Part shown: piece after piece, positions 1-8,350 of the stretch | Numbering within the stretch: position 1 is the stretch's first letter | How the letters are laid out: every line of letters starts with the position of its first letter | Assembly: GCF_001665605.1 (NCBI RefSeq) | Contig: NZ_LZSV01000034.1 | Location: 1 to 64,000 of the forward strand | Source of the DNA: Mycobacterium sp. 852014-50255_SCH5639931 | Lineage (GTDB): Bacteria > Actinomycetota > Actinomycetes > Mycobacteriales > Mycobacteriaceae | Direction: 5' to 3' | DNA length: 64,000 nt | Notes under the pieces: generated by a model | What the model saw: the letters and a program-made list of their open reading frames with translations, nothing else | What the model was told of the DNA's origin: nothing | Databases searched by the model: none | Translations under genes and position numbers: made by a program

Positions 1-971
1 GCGGCGTCGACGAACGGCTGCAAGATCCAATACGGCAGCAGATTGGACAGGACGATCTTGAAGTACGGTCCCGACGCGACGGATTCCCCTAGCGATGCGG
101 CGAATTGGCTGACATACGTGAGGGTTTGAGCCAGGTCGTCTTTGCGTTGCACCAGCACGTCGCTGATGGCACGCAACTGCTCCAGCACGGGATTGAGGTT
201 CGGATTGTCGTTGATGAACCCCTGCACCTCGGCCGAGAAGGCGGAAATGTTCTGCAGCAGGACGCCGATGGCGCGGGCGCGTTCGTTGAACGCCGCCAGC
301 AGCGTCTTGGCGTTGACCAGCAACCGGTTGATTTGTTCGCTGCGGTCACCGAGCACACTGGCCACTTGGTGGGCCTGAGCGAGTAAGTGCTTGACCTCTT
401 CGTCGCGCTTACCGATGGTGTCGGAGAATTTGGTTAACCCGTCGAGCGTGGCACTCAAATGCGGGTAAGTCTCATTGATTGTCTGCGACAGGACATTCAG
501 TGACTGCTTGACGGTGTCGATGTTCCAGCCGGTGGCGGCCTTGGTGATGTCGAAGTTCGCGTCGTAGAGCTGATATGGCGTGGTGCTTTGGCCCAGTGGC
601 AACACGGCCCCGGGCCGCAACTTCTGGGTTCCCCGTGGCTCGATCTCGAGCACCTTCTTACCCAGGATGGTGTCGGTCTTGATCGCGAGCCGGCTCTCGC
701 TGCCGATGGTGTTGGGACCGATGTTGAACTTGATCACGACGTGGTCGCCGTCGATAGCGAACGCCTCCACCTTTCCGACATTCACGCCGGAGATGCGCAC
801 CTTGTCGCCCTTGTTGAGCTGACCGGTGTCGGTGAACTGCCCGTAGTAACTCGGGCTGGCGAAGATCATCGGGATACTGGTCAAGCTTTGGCCGACGGCG
901 ACCACGAGCACCAGCACGGTGATGCCCATCAGCCCGACCCGGTTGCGGTTGAATTCCGTCAGCGTTCTCAT
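1..971 (-). CDS. mceC: Mce family protein, third mce gene (MceC type), partial
   Basis: About 323 N-terminal residues are present and the gene runs off the left edge of the window. The protein opens with a short cytoplasmic tail and one hydrophobic segment (roughly residues 12-30), followed by the MCE/MlaD-type domain (ISGVNVGKV, then DGDHVVIKF). A long helical region rich in Leu, Gln and Asn comes next. Mce proteins assemble into a periplasmic lipid-transport tube fed by a YrbE permease. The ATG at 971 overlaps the stop of the preceding mceB by 4 bp (ATGA), so the two are probably translationally coupled. The letter C is assigned from operon order and the protein start, not from a family search. 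Confidence 0.9.
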   Translation of the reverse strand, partial: MRTLTEFNRNRVGLMGITVLVLVVAVGQSLTSIPMIFASPSYYGQFTDTGQLNKGDKVRISGVNVGKVEAFAIDGDHVVIKFNIGPNTIGSESRLAIKTDTILGKKVLEIEPRGTQKLRPGAVLPLGQSTTPYQLYDANFDITKAATGWNIDTVKQSLNVLSQTINETYPHLSATLDGLTKFSDTIGKRDEEVKHLLAQAHQVASVLGDRSEQINRLLVNAKTLLAAFNERARAIGVLLQNISAFSAEVQGFINDNPNLNPVLEQLRAISDVLVQRKDDLAQTLTYVSQFAASLGESVASGPYFKIVLSNLLPYWILQPFVDA

Positions 972-2008
972 TGCGGCGTGCACCTACCGGTGGGCTGCTG
1001 CCAGATCCGGACCGTGCGTACCGGACCGCCGGCCTGCAGTCCGTTCCACTTGATCGTGAGGTCGCAGACGTAGAAGTTCACCCAGTCGCCATAGAGCCCG
1101 ATGCTGCGTCCGATCAGGTTGAGCGCGGTCGGCGTCTTGTGGATCAGATCGCCGAGCTGATCGCGTTGGTCGACGAGCGGTTGCTGAAGAGCCTGCAGAT
1201 AGTTGATCGCCTTGTGCAGCAGAGCGCGGTTGTCCGCGAGTAGGTCGGCCACCGTACCGGCGGCGTTGCTGATGTTCGCGGTGCCGGCGGCCAGCGGGTC
1301 GGCGTGGTGTTCCAGCCCGGTGATCAATCTCTCGAAGTTGTCGACGGTCTGATCGAATTCCTTGCGATGCCGAACGGTGGTGTCCAGCACGGTGTTCAAG
1401 TTCTTGATCACCTCACCAATCGCCTGGTCGCGTTCGGCGATATGCGCGGTCGCCTGCGCGGTCTGGTCGAGGATGTCGTTGATGGTGCCGCCCTGGCCCT
1501 GAAACACGGTGATGATGGCCGACGCGATGGTGTTGACCTTGTCGGGATCGAGCGCCCGGAACAATGGCTTGAAACCACCGATCAGGGCGTCGAGATCCAG
1601 CGCCGGCGAGGTTCGTGACAGCGGGATGAATCCGCCCGGCGGCAGGACCCGGTCAGCGCCCTCGCCCTCGCCGCGCTTGAGCTCTAAGTAGCGGTCGGCG
1701 AACAGATTGAGATAACGGATCTGCGCGGTCGTCGACTGGTAGAGCGGTATCGAGCGGTCCACATCGAAGTCCACCAGTACCCGCTGGCCGCCCTCGATCA
1801 GCCGCACCTCCTTGACCTTGCCGATCTCCACTCCAGCGGCGCGGACGAACTGGCCGTTTTTCAGCCCGGTGGCGTTCCCGAACTCCGCGTGATAGTGGTT
1901 GGTGCTGTTGAAGCGCACCTGAGCGAACACCACGACGATCGACACGGTGATCAGCAGCAGCACCAGCGAGACGATGCCGAGCTTGATAGCGGAGCCGGTG
2001 ATTTTCAT
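968..2008 (-). CDS. mceB: Mce family protein, second mce gene (MceB type)
   Basis: 346 residues. The reading frame is open further upstream, but the ATG at 2008 is preferred because it overlaps the mceA stop as ATGA and begins with MKITGSAIKLG followed directly by a hydrophobic anchor (about residues 10-30). The MCE domain follows (NATGLKNGQFVRAAGVEIGK, then a VLVDFDVD strand), and after it the helical needle-forming region. The length is normal for MceB. It is a component of a lipid-import complex anchored in the inner membrane and spanning the periplasm. The tail ends in RCTPQ, next to the mceC start. The substrate of this operon cannot be read from the sequence. Confidence 0.92.
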   Translation of the reverse strand: MKITGSAIKLGIVSLVLLLITVSIVVVFAQVRFNSTNHYHAEFGNATGLKNGQFVRAAGVEIGKVKEVRLIEGGQRVLVDFDVDRSIPLYQSTTAQIRYLNLFADRYLELKRGEGEGADRVLPPGGFIPLSRTSPALDLDALIGGFKPLFRALDPDKVNTIASAIITVFQGQGGTINDILDQTAQATAHIAERDQAIGEVIKNLNTVLDTTVRHRKEFDQTVDNFERLITGLEHHADPLAAGTANISNAAGTVADLLADNRALLHKAINYLQALQQPLVDQRDQLGDLIHKTPTALNLIGRSIGLYGDWVNFYVCDLTIKWNGLQAGGPVRTVRIWQQPTGRCTPQ

Positions 2009-3312
2009 GGGTTGATCGTGTTGTCCCCGACTTGACGGCCCCACACGTACTCGATTGCATACGGTGAGCCGGTGTCTAAGTGGTTGTAGGGCGCGAGGCT
2101 GGCGCCGGTGTCCACCACCAGACTTGGCGCCGGCCACAGGTCATGGGTGACGGCCTGCCAGCAACCCGGCGCACCCCCGGGACCGCCGCGTGCGTTCACC
2201 CGCGGCAGATTGTCCGGATACACAAAGGGATTCGGTGCCCCGCCGACCAGCCCGGCCAGACCGAGGAGCCCCATGGTGGCCGCCGTGCCGGCCAATCCCG
2301 GGAGCGTGAGAATGCCTCCCAAGCCTGACGTCAGCTCGGTCATGGTTCTGAGCGCGTAGCCGTTGCCGCCGCCCGTCGTCGCATAGGCCGCCGGTTCTTC
2401 GTCGTAGTAATTGCGGATGGTGCAGAAGATCTCGGGACTGTAGGTGTCGAGCAGCTGGGCGGTCGGCACCAGATCGGCGGCTCCCCGCTGAAAGTAGGGC
2501 CCGCCGCGGGCGAAGATGTCTTCGCCGGTGTTGCCCAACCCGGCCGCGGCCAACAAGGCGGCATCCAGGTCGGCTTCGTGCCGGTGCAGCGTGCGTGCCG
2601 TGATCACCGCGTTGTTGAGAGAGTCGAACAGGTCGGGTGCGGCCTTGGAGTAGACGTCGCCCAGGGCCGCCAGCCCTTGAATGTCATGCCGGATCTGCGG
2701 CATCTGCGGATTGATGTCGTCGAGGATGGCGTTGGCGTTGACGATCGATTGCCCGAACTTGTCGCCCAAGCCCGTCAACGCCTGCGCGGCTGCGGCCAGC
2801 GTCAGGTTGACCTTGACCGGATCCAGCTTCTCCGTGATGGAGGTGAGGGTCTCGAAAAGAGTATTGAACTCCGTTGTCACCGACCTCGCATCAATCACGT
2901 GCTGCGGTGTGATACGTTGCGGCGTAGGGTTTTTCGGCGAGGTCAACGACACATACTTGTTGCCGAACACCGTGGTCGCCTTGATATTGGCGTCCACGTT
3001 GGCCGGGATCAGCTCGATGTACTTCGGATTCACGTTCAAGTCGAACTTGGCCGCCTGTGTGCCGTCACGCTCGATCTCCGAAATGCTGGCCACCCGGCCG
3101 ATTTCCACGCCGTTGTACGTGACCTTCGACCCCGGATCCATGACCAAACCGGCCCGGGGAGCCAACATCGTCAAGCGTGTCGTCGGCGTGAGCCGGCCCC
3201 GAAATTGCAACCAGACGACACCCAGTACCACCGCGAAGACCATCAAGAACACCACCGCGGCCGTCCTGTACGGCGGAATGCGTTTCGGGTTCTCCTTTAC
3301 CGGGGTCGTCAT
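2005..3312 (-). CDS. mceA: Mce family protein, first mce gene (MceA type)
   Basis: 435 residues. A basic cytoplasmic start is followed by one transmembrane segment (about residues 17-36) and an MCE domain containing RAGLVMDPGSKVTYNGVEIG, then a strand with FDLNVNP. The middle is helical; the C-terminal part is Gly/Pro-rich with hydrophobic stretches near residues 330-360, a common MceA feature. The start lies 5 bp after yrbEB, so the genes are one transcription unit. As the first MCE subunit it is expected to sit directly on the YrbE permease. The assignment rests on family motifs and on position behind two yrbE genes; which of the mce operons (mce1-mce8) this is remains open. Confidence 0.93.
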   Translation of the reverse strand: MTTPVKENPKRIPPYRTAAVVFLMVFAVVLGVVWLQFRGRLTPTTRLTMLAPRAGLVMDPGSKVTYNGVEIGRVASISEIERDGTQAAKFDLNVNPKYIELIPANVDANIKATTVFGNKYVSLTSPKNPTPQRITPQHVIDARSVTTEFNTLFETLTSITEKLDPVKVNLTLAAAAQALTGLGDKFGQSIVNANAILDDINPQMPQIRHDIQGLAALGDVYSKAAPDLFDSLNNAVITARTLHRHEADLDAALLAAAGLGNTGEDIFARGGPYFQRGAADLVPTAQLLDTYSPEIFCTIRNYYDEEPAAYATTGGGNGYALRTMTELTSGLGGILTLPGLAGTAATMGLLGLAGLVGGAPNPFVYPDNLPRVNARGGPGGAPGCWQAVTHDLWPAPSLVVDTGASLAPYNHLDTGSPYAIEYVWGRQVGDNTINP

Positions 3313-3317
3313 GGCGG

Positions 3318-4187
3318 CTACACGGTGAGATTGAAGTTCGGGGTTTTGCCGTAGACCGCCATCGCGGTGAGCACGACCACCACAACGATCGTGATCAACG
3401 ACAGCCGCATCGACCGGCCGACCGCTTCACCGACGCCGACCGGCCCGCCGGTGGCGGTGTAGCCGTAGTAGCAGTGGGTCGTCATCACGACCACCGCAAC
3501 CAGGATCACTTCCGCGAACGACCAGCCAACGTCGTTGAGGCGCAGGAATGTGTGGAAGTAGTGGTTGTACGTGCCGATCGACTGCCCGTAGAGCAGAACC
3601 GTGGTGACCTGCTGGGACAGGAAAGCCATGGTCATCGCCAGCCCGTAGAGCGGGATGATGACGATCAGGCCCGCCACCACCCGGGTGGAGGCCAGGTAGG
3701 CGACCGACCGGATGCTCATCACTTCGAGCGCGTCGATCTCCTCGCTGATGCGCATGGCGCCCAGTTCGGCGGTGGCGCCGGCGCCGACCGTGGCGGCCAG
3801 CGCCTGACCGGCGGCTACCGGTGCGACAAACCGCACATTGACCAGTGCGGCCAAGAATCCGGTGAATGCCTCGACACCGATGTTGCCCAGCGTCGCGTAG
3901 CCCTGGATCGCGACCAGCGAGCCCGCGGACAGGGTGATGAAACCGACGATGGCCGCGGTACCACCGACCACGGCCATCGCGCCGGTGCCCATCCCCATCT
4001 GGGCAACCATTCGCAGCAACTCTCTGCGGTAGCGGTGCATGGCGAAGGGGATCTGCCCGACTGCGGTCAGTGCGAACCAGACCATCTGCCCGATCTCGAC
4101 CAGTGGCCGAGACGGGACGTCCCCGTACCGGATGACCAACGCCGATGTCCGGGGGAAGCGGACGCGTAGTGCTGCAATTGTGGACAT
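3318..4187 (-). CDS. yrbEB: YrbE-type MlaE permease subunit B
   Basis: 289 residues, an integral membrane protein of the MlaE/YrbE family and half of the permease dimer that drives mce lipid import. Visible family features are the N-terminal amphipathic stretch (RPLVEIGQMVWFAL), the conserved glycine-rich core with ATVGAGATAELGAMRISEEI and the EIDALEVMSI coupling motif that contacts the ATPase, and several hydrophobic helices towards the C terminus. It starts 1 bp after the stop of yrbEA (stop bases 4189-4191, ATG at 4187). No MceG-type ATPase gene lies in this window, as is usual since mycobacterial mce operons share an ATPase encoded elsewhere. Confidence 0.93.
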   Translation of the reverse strand: MSTIAALRVRFPRTSALVIRYGDVPSRPLVEIGQMVWFALTAVGQIPFAMHRYRRELLRMVAQMGMGTGAMAVVGGTAAIVGFITLSAGSLVAIQGYATLGNIGVEAFTGFLAALVNVRFVAPVAAGQALAATVGAGATAELGAMRISEEIDALEVMSIRSVAYLASTRVVAGLIVIIPLYGLAMTMAFLSQQVTTVLLYGQSIGTYNHYFHTFLRLNDVGWSFAEVILVAVVVMTTHCYYGYTATGGPVGVGEAVGRSMRLSLITIVVVVVLTAMAVYGKTPNFNLTV

Positions 4188-4188
4188 C

Positions 4189-4983
4189 TCAGCGGCCTGT
4201 CCCGAACCGGACGCCGATGGTGGTCAGCGCTGCGTTGACCGCGAAAAGCGCGATGAAGCACAGCACCACCGTCTCGTTGACGGCGGTGCCCAAACCTTTG
4301 GACCCACCGCGCACGATCAGCCCCCGATAGCAGCCGACCAGGCCGGCGATCAGCCCGAACGTCGCGGCCTTGACAAACGCGATCACCACCTCGGGCAGGC
4401 CGGTAAGCGCCGTCAACGTGGAGAGGTAGGCACCGCTCGAGACATTCTGCAGGTAGACGCTGAAGAGATAGCCGCCCCCCAGACCGACGGCGACCACCAG
4501 GCCGTTGAGCAGCACCGCGACGATTGTGGAGGCGACGACCCGGGGCACCACCAGCCGGTGGATCGGGTCGATGCCGAGCACCTCGAGCGCATCGATCTCC
4601 TCGCGGATGGTGCGCGCGCCGAGGTCGGCGCAGATAGCGGTGCCGCCCGCGCCGGCGACGACCAGCACCGTCACGATCGGGCCGAGTTGGGTGACCGCGC
4701 CGATCGCGGCACCGGCACCGGAGACGTCGGCGGCGCCGATCTCGGCCAGCAGGAGGTTGAGCGTGAAGATGAGAAGCACGGTTTCCGGGATGGACACCGC
4801 GATGGTCGGCAGCAGGGATACCCGCATGAGAAACCAGCCATTCCAGATGAACTCGCGCCACTCGAACGGCTGCCGCAGGGCTTTTCCGGTCAACACGCAC
4901 ATGCGGAAGAACCCGCCCGCCACTTCGGTGCCCGGCCGAATCCTGCTGCCTACTCTGCTGGCAACCGAGTGCGAGGTGGTCAT
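4189..4983 (-). CDS. yrbEA: YrbE-type MlaE permease subunit A
   Basis: 264 residues from the chosen ATG at 4983. The frame stays open to 5079 and an ATG at 5007 is also possible, but 4983 has an AGGGG ribosome-binding sequence at good spacing and gives the usual YrbEA length. MlaE-family core motifs are present: VLVVAGAGGTAICADLGART followed by IREEIDALEVLGIDPIHR, the element that docks onto the MceG-type ATPase. Five to six hydrophobic segments follow the amphipathic start. It is the first gene of the yrbEA-yrbEB-mceA-mceB-mceC operon, transcribed leftwards, and presumably uses the promoter with an embedded palindrome at about 5237-5266, which would leave a leader of about 245 nt. Confidence 0.92.
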   Translation of the reverse strand: MTTSHSVASRVGSRIRPGTEVAGGFFRMCVLTGKALRQPFEWREFIWNGWFLMRVSLLPTIAVSIPETVLLIFTLNLLLAEIGAADVSGAGAAIGAVTQLGPIVTVLVVAGAGGTAICADLGARTIREEIDALEVLGIDPIHRLVVPRVVASTIVAVLLNGLVVAVGLGGGYLFSVYLQNVSSGAYLSTLTALTGLPEVVIAFVKAATFGLIAGLVGCYRGLIVRGGSKGLGTAVNETVVLCFIALFAVNAALTTIGVRFGTGR

Positions 4984-5555
4984 CCGCGCCGCCCCTGACG
5001 TGGCCATGCAACGAGCCGCGACACCTCCGATGCTTCTTCGACTGCACGGCGCCTCGTCGTTAGCCGGAGACCGCGGCACTGTCCGTGATCGCGATCAGCA
5101 CGCCGGTTCGTAGGGCGGCTGTTCAGCGAAAGGCCTTTGAGTGCAGAGCGTTTCGAACGAAACGGGATAGACGAGGAATCGGCACTCGCACACCCCACCC
5201 TTCGGCTCCATGCCGCCCTAGTTTGCGCCACGCATCACTATGGCATTAGACCGTACGGTCAGTCAATAACCCGAGACGCCTGGGTGAACTGCACTGGGAG
5301 TGCATTTGTCACGAGACCGCACGCTACCTAAATTATTTTGGCCATTACCAGGCTCTTTGACCATTTGGCGTGGCTGCCCTCGCGTTCCCTGCCGCCGTGG
5401 GCAAGAAACGCCAGGCGTACGAAACCGACCCATCGTACAGTGACGGCGTTGGTGCGTCTTGCCTCGACAATCGCCGGCCACCGACGGCTGGGCACATCAA
5501 AACGGCAAGTGTTGCACCAATCTCCGCCCCGCGCAGGGGTATCCGCGGCTACGCG
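4984..5555. other. Intergenic region upstream of the mce operon
   Basis: About 570 bp between the yrbEA start and the stop of the upstream TetR gene. No convincing coding sequence is visible; the open frames on either strand are arginine-rich shadows. It holds the promoter/operator described separately at 5237-5266. The remainder shows no clear repeat or RNA structure. Confidence 0.6.
5237..5266 (-). promoter_or_regulatory. Predicted mce operon promoter with TetR-type operator in the spacer
   Basis: On the minus strand TTGACT (5266-5261) and CATAGT (5242-5237) are 18 bp apart, resembling a housekeeping -35/-10 pair. The spacer contains a perfect 12-bp palindrome, GACCGTACGGTC (5249-5260). 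A related inverted repeat lies in front of the adjacent TetR gene (6248-6261). A repressor bound here would sit between -35 and -10. The palindrome is seen directly; binding by the neighbouring TetR protein is inferred. Confidence 0.6.
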
Positions 5556-6224
5556 TCAGGCAGCCGGACCCGTGACGGCGCCCAGGCATTCGCGCACCAC
5601 CGAGACGACCTCGGCGGACGGGTCCGCCCACTTGCTGAGCCCCAGGCGGTCGAGTAATAGTCCGCCGAGGAACACGTCGACGAACGCGGCCCCGACTTGC
5701 TCGGGTGTTCGGGAAGCGGCGGGATCGAACCACACCCACATCCACTGCAGCGATCCCCACAGCTGCAGTGCCGCGAGTTCGACGTCGACGCTTCGGAAAA
5801 CGCCGCTGTCGACTCCGCTGCGGATCTCGTCAATCGCCAGCGTTTGCAGCTGATGGCGCAACTTGCGGACCTGCTGCATCGCCGGGTCATCGGACAGCTG
5901 AACCACCTCGCGCTGGCTTGCCACCGTCGCGTCGCGGGCGATGACTTGGAGCAGTGCGGAGGTGTAAATGATTGCGGCAACGCGTTCGTGCGGTGCGGCA
6001 AGTCGAGCCCAGGCCATCTGTAGCGCATCGAGTTGGCGGGCGAGGTGGGTTTCTTCAAGCTCCCGCAACATCTGCGCTTTGGTTCCGAAGTGGTGAACGA
6101 TGGTGCCCTTCGACATGCCAAGCTCGTCGGCGATGTCGCCCATATTCGTTCTGTCGTACCCGCGTTCGGCGACATAGCGGACAAACGCGTCGAATATCTC
6201 GCCACGCCTACCAGGTCGGGGCAT
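5556..6224 (-). CDS. TetR family transcriptional regulator, probable regulator of the mce operon
   Basis: 222 residues. The N-terminal TetR helix-turn-helix is clear: GEIFDAFVRYVAERGYDRT, then MGDIADELGMSKGTIVHHF (about residues 8-50). The ligand-binding domain follows, with the helical tail typical of AcrR-like repressors. It is transcribed in the same direction as the mce operon, 572 bp upstream. It is a single TetR unit, unlike the duplicated Mce3R of M. tuberculosis. Related palindromes lie over its own start region (6248-6261) and in the mce promoter (5249-5260), which suggests autoregulation and control of lipid import. The inducer is unknown; a lipid or acyl-CoA is a reasonable guess. 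Confidence 0.9.
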   Translation of the reverse strand: MPRPGRRGEIFDAFVRYVAERGYDRTNMGDIADELGMSKGTIVHHFGTKAQMLRELEETHLARQLDALQMAWARLAAPHERVAAIIYTSALLQVIARDATVASQREVVQLSDDPAMQQVRKLRHQLQTLAIDEIRSGVDSGVFRSVDVELAALQLWGSLQWMWVWFDPAASRTPEQVGAAFVDVFLGGLLLDRLGLSKWADPSAEVVSVVRECLGAVTGPAA

Positions 6225-6247
6225 CGTCCACCCTTCGGCTCAAACTA

Positions 6248-6269
6248 ACCGTACGAACGGTCTATCATA
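6248..6269 (-). promoter_or_regulatory. Predicted tetR promoter element and operator
   Basis: An inverted repeat ACCGT-N4-ACGGT (6248-6261) lies 24 bp upstream of the TetR start codon. Immediately upstream on the minus strand is TATGAT (6269-6264), a good -10 hexamer, so the repeat would cover the transcription start. Read on the minus strand the site begins TAGACCGT, as does the plus-strand reading of the mce-side palindrome (TAGACCGT at 5247-5254); the two differ mainly in spacer length (4 versus 0 bp). Confidence 0.55.
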
Positions 6270-6452
6270 AGCGCCGCGATGTCAAGATACCTTGAGGCTC
6301 CGCCACTGGGCCCCGGACACTCTTGGAAGCAGCCAGAACCCGCCATGCCGAATAGCGCCCCTGGCGATCAGGCCGATGAATCTTTCAACACACTATGCCG
6401 AACGGCGTGTCATAGCGTTGCTACGAGCAGGCCGTTCCGTCGCCGGCGGGAG

Positions 6453-6758
6453 CTACAGCGCCCTCGGGCCACCGAACCTCTCCGGCGCGGTTACCACATA
6501 CGTGTTGGCCGTGGCTGTCGGTTTGATCTCACCGGCGGTGTACACGGTCATCAGCTCTCTGCCATCGCTGTCGACGACACATACATAGGTGTCGGTTTCG
6601 GCGTCGTAGTCGAAGCTGTCCCAGGCCAATAGGAACGCCAAGCAATTGCCGTCGCGGTCGGTGACGATCAGCTTGTGCACTCCCGAATCCCTCAATAGCT
6701 CGGCATCCTGTGCGCGCTGTTGAGGGACCTGGCTGGTGTGGAGCGTGGCGTGTGACAT
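6453..6758 (-). CDS. Hypothetical protein, 101 residues
   Basis: Not recognised. The start is well supported by an AGGGAG sequence just upstream of ATG 6758. The protein is soluble-looking, with no signal peptide or membrane segment. It has a beta-rich centre: HKLIVTDRDGNCLAFLLAWD, then a strand pair around TYVCVVDSDGRELMTVYTAG. The composition is protein-like (acidic, few Arg runs), unlike the shadow frames around it. It lies 174 bp downstream of the acyltransferase gene on the same strand; co-transcription is possible but not shown. Confidence 0.65.
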   Translation of the reverse strand: MSHATLHTSQVPQQRAQDAELLRDSGVHKLIVTDRDGNCLAFLLAWDSFDYDAETDTYVCVVDSDGRELMTVYTAGEIKPTATANTYVVTAPERFGGPRAL

Positions 6759-6932
6759 TTGTGTACTCCCTTAGCGAGGGTGTCTCCTACTAGCCTAGGC
6801 TCAACTGCTCAAGTAATCCGAGCCTTCGGGGGAAACGTTTCTCCCCGAATAACCACCCCGCCCAGGGCACTACGGCCCCTGTCCAGAGGTCGTAAGTCGC
6901 TTACCCGAGGTGACCGGGCTGTCGGCAAACCG

Positions 6933-8267
6933 CTAAGCGCTCGGGCGCCCCTGCGAGCTGTGGCCGCTAACGCGGGACGGGGTCTTGGGGCGCACCGCCA
7001 CCAGCACCACCCCGGCGGCGAAGACGGCAGCGGTCGGCCACGAGAAACGCCCGTCCGGTGCGAAGCCGCCCTGCGCCAACAAGTGCAATCCAACGGCGGC
7101 CAGGAGGGCACCGGTCAACATGATCGCCTCGGCCAAGCGATCGCCGAGCGGCAGGCCGAAGGTGGGCAGCGGAACCGCGAAGAACCGCCGCTGCCACCAA
7201 AGCAACAGCAGCTCGACCGCCGTCACCACGCTGAGGATCGCGATCCACTCCAGCCGAACCAGCCACCACGCCACCGAACCCTCGTGGGGTTGCGGTATCA
7301 AGCCGGCCGGATAAGCGACGATCGCGACGATGACGACCGGAATCATGTGCCACAGGTAAAGGGCCATCACGTTGGCATTGGCGGTGGACAGCACGCGCTG
7401 CACCGGGCGGTGATGCAGGACCCGGTCGAGCATCGCCGCGAGTGCGATGGCCAGCCCCGCTTGCGTGCAAGCGAAGGCCGTCATCGCCACCGTCGGGGGC
7501 GACGTGTTCTCGATCGCCTCGCCCGGAACGCCGATCATGCTGACCGGATACGGTCCCACCCGGATCAGCAGCGCCAGAACGACGGCCGAACCGACCGCCA
7601 ACAGTATCGGTCTGCGGCCGGCCAACAGCCCACCGTGCCAAGCGATCCCAAGCTGGTAGAGCAGGCCCCAGCACAGCAGGTAGTTCAGCGAGCCGATATA
7701 GGGGACGTGGCCCGCCAGCGAAACGGCATCGACCAGCACGACGCCCGCGGCCAGCACCGCCGGCGCCTTGAGACCCCAACGCCTATGTGCGGCAACGGCA
7801 ATCGGTGTCAGTGACACCACCAGCACGTACACGGCGAGAAACCACAGGTGCATGGCGACGGCCCAACCCGCGTATTCCATCACCGTGCCTGCCACGTGCC
7901 GAACCTGCAGAACCACCACGACCAACGAAACCAGCGCGACATACACCGTCGTCGGTCCCAGCACCCGAGCCAGTCGGTGCCGAATCCAGTCCTGGCGCGA
8001 GAAACTGTCGGCGTCGCGGCGGTGCGACCACGACACCGCGCCGGCGTAACCGGCGACGAAGAAGAACACCGGGACCGCCTGGAAGATCCATGTCAGCCAT
8101 TGCGTCCACGGCATGTCGAGCAGCGGGTTCTCGCGACCGAATTGCCCGTCATGGTAGGTCACCGAACCGGCAAGCCAGTGGCCCAGCACGATGAGAACCA
8201 CACCCGACGCGCGGTAGAAGTCCACCGCCAGATTGCGGGCCGGTCGCGCGGTTTCTACGTCGTCCAT
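6933..8267 (-). CDS. Membrane acyltransferase, acyltransferase-3 family
   Basis: 444 residues with about ten hydrophobic segments. The start is typical of acyltransferase-3 (OafA/NodX-like) proteins: RNLAVDFYRASGVVLIVLGH, in which the Arg and the His of the LGH segment belong to the family's catalytic core. The motif QAVPVFFFVAGYAGAVSW matches the usual second segment, and LWFLAVYVLVV the middle part. Such enzymes O-acylate cell-wall sugars, glycolipids or secondary metabolites at the membrane, and the substrate cannot be deduced. It is divergent from the aldo/keto reductase gene, with 83 bp between the starts. Confidence 0.88.
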   Translation of the reverse strand: MDDVETARPARNLAVDFYRASGVVLIVLGHWLAGSVTYHDGQFGRENPLLDMPWTQWLTWIFQAVPVFFFVAGYAGAVSWSHRRDADSFSRQDWIRHRLARVLGPTTVYVALVSLVVVVLQVRHVAGTVMEYAGWAVAMHLWFLAVYVLVVSLTPIAVAAHRRWGLKAPAVLAAGVVLVDAVSLAGHVPYIGSLNYLLCWGLLYQLGIAWHGGLLAGRRPILLAVGSAVVLALLIRVGPYPVSMIGVPGEAIENTSPPTVAMTAFACTQAGLAIALAAMLDRVLHHRPVQRVLSTANANVMALYLWHMIPVVIVAIVAYPAGLIPQPHEGSVAWWLVRLEWIAILSVVTAVELLLLWWQRRFFAVPLPTFGLPLGDRLAEAIMLTGALLAAVGLHLLAQGGFAPDGRFSWPTAAVFAAGVVLVAVRPKTPSRVSGHSSQGRPSA

Positions 8268-8350
8268 CGGATCGCGGCAAAATCGATGCGGTGCACTCGC
8301 GCAACGGTACCCGCCCCGTGGGGCGAAGTCGCTGCGCGCACAATGACTCC

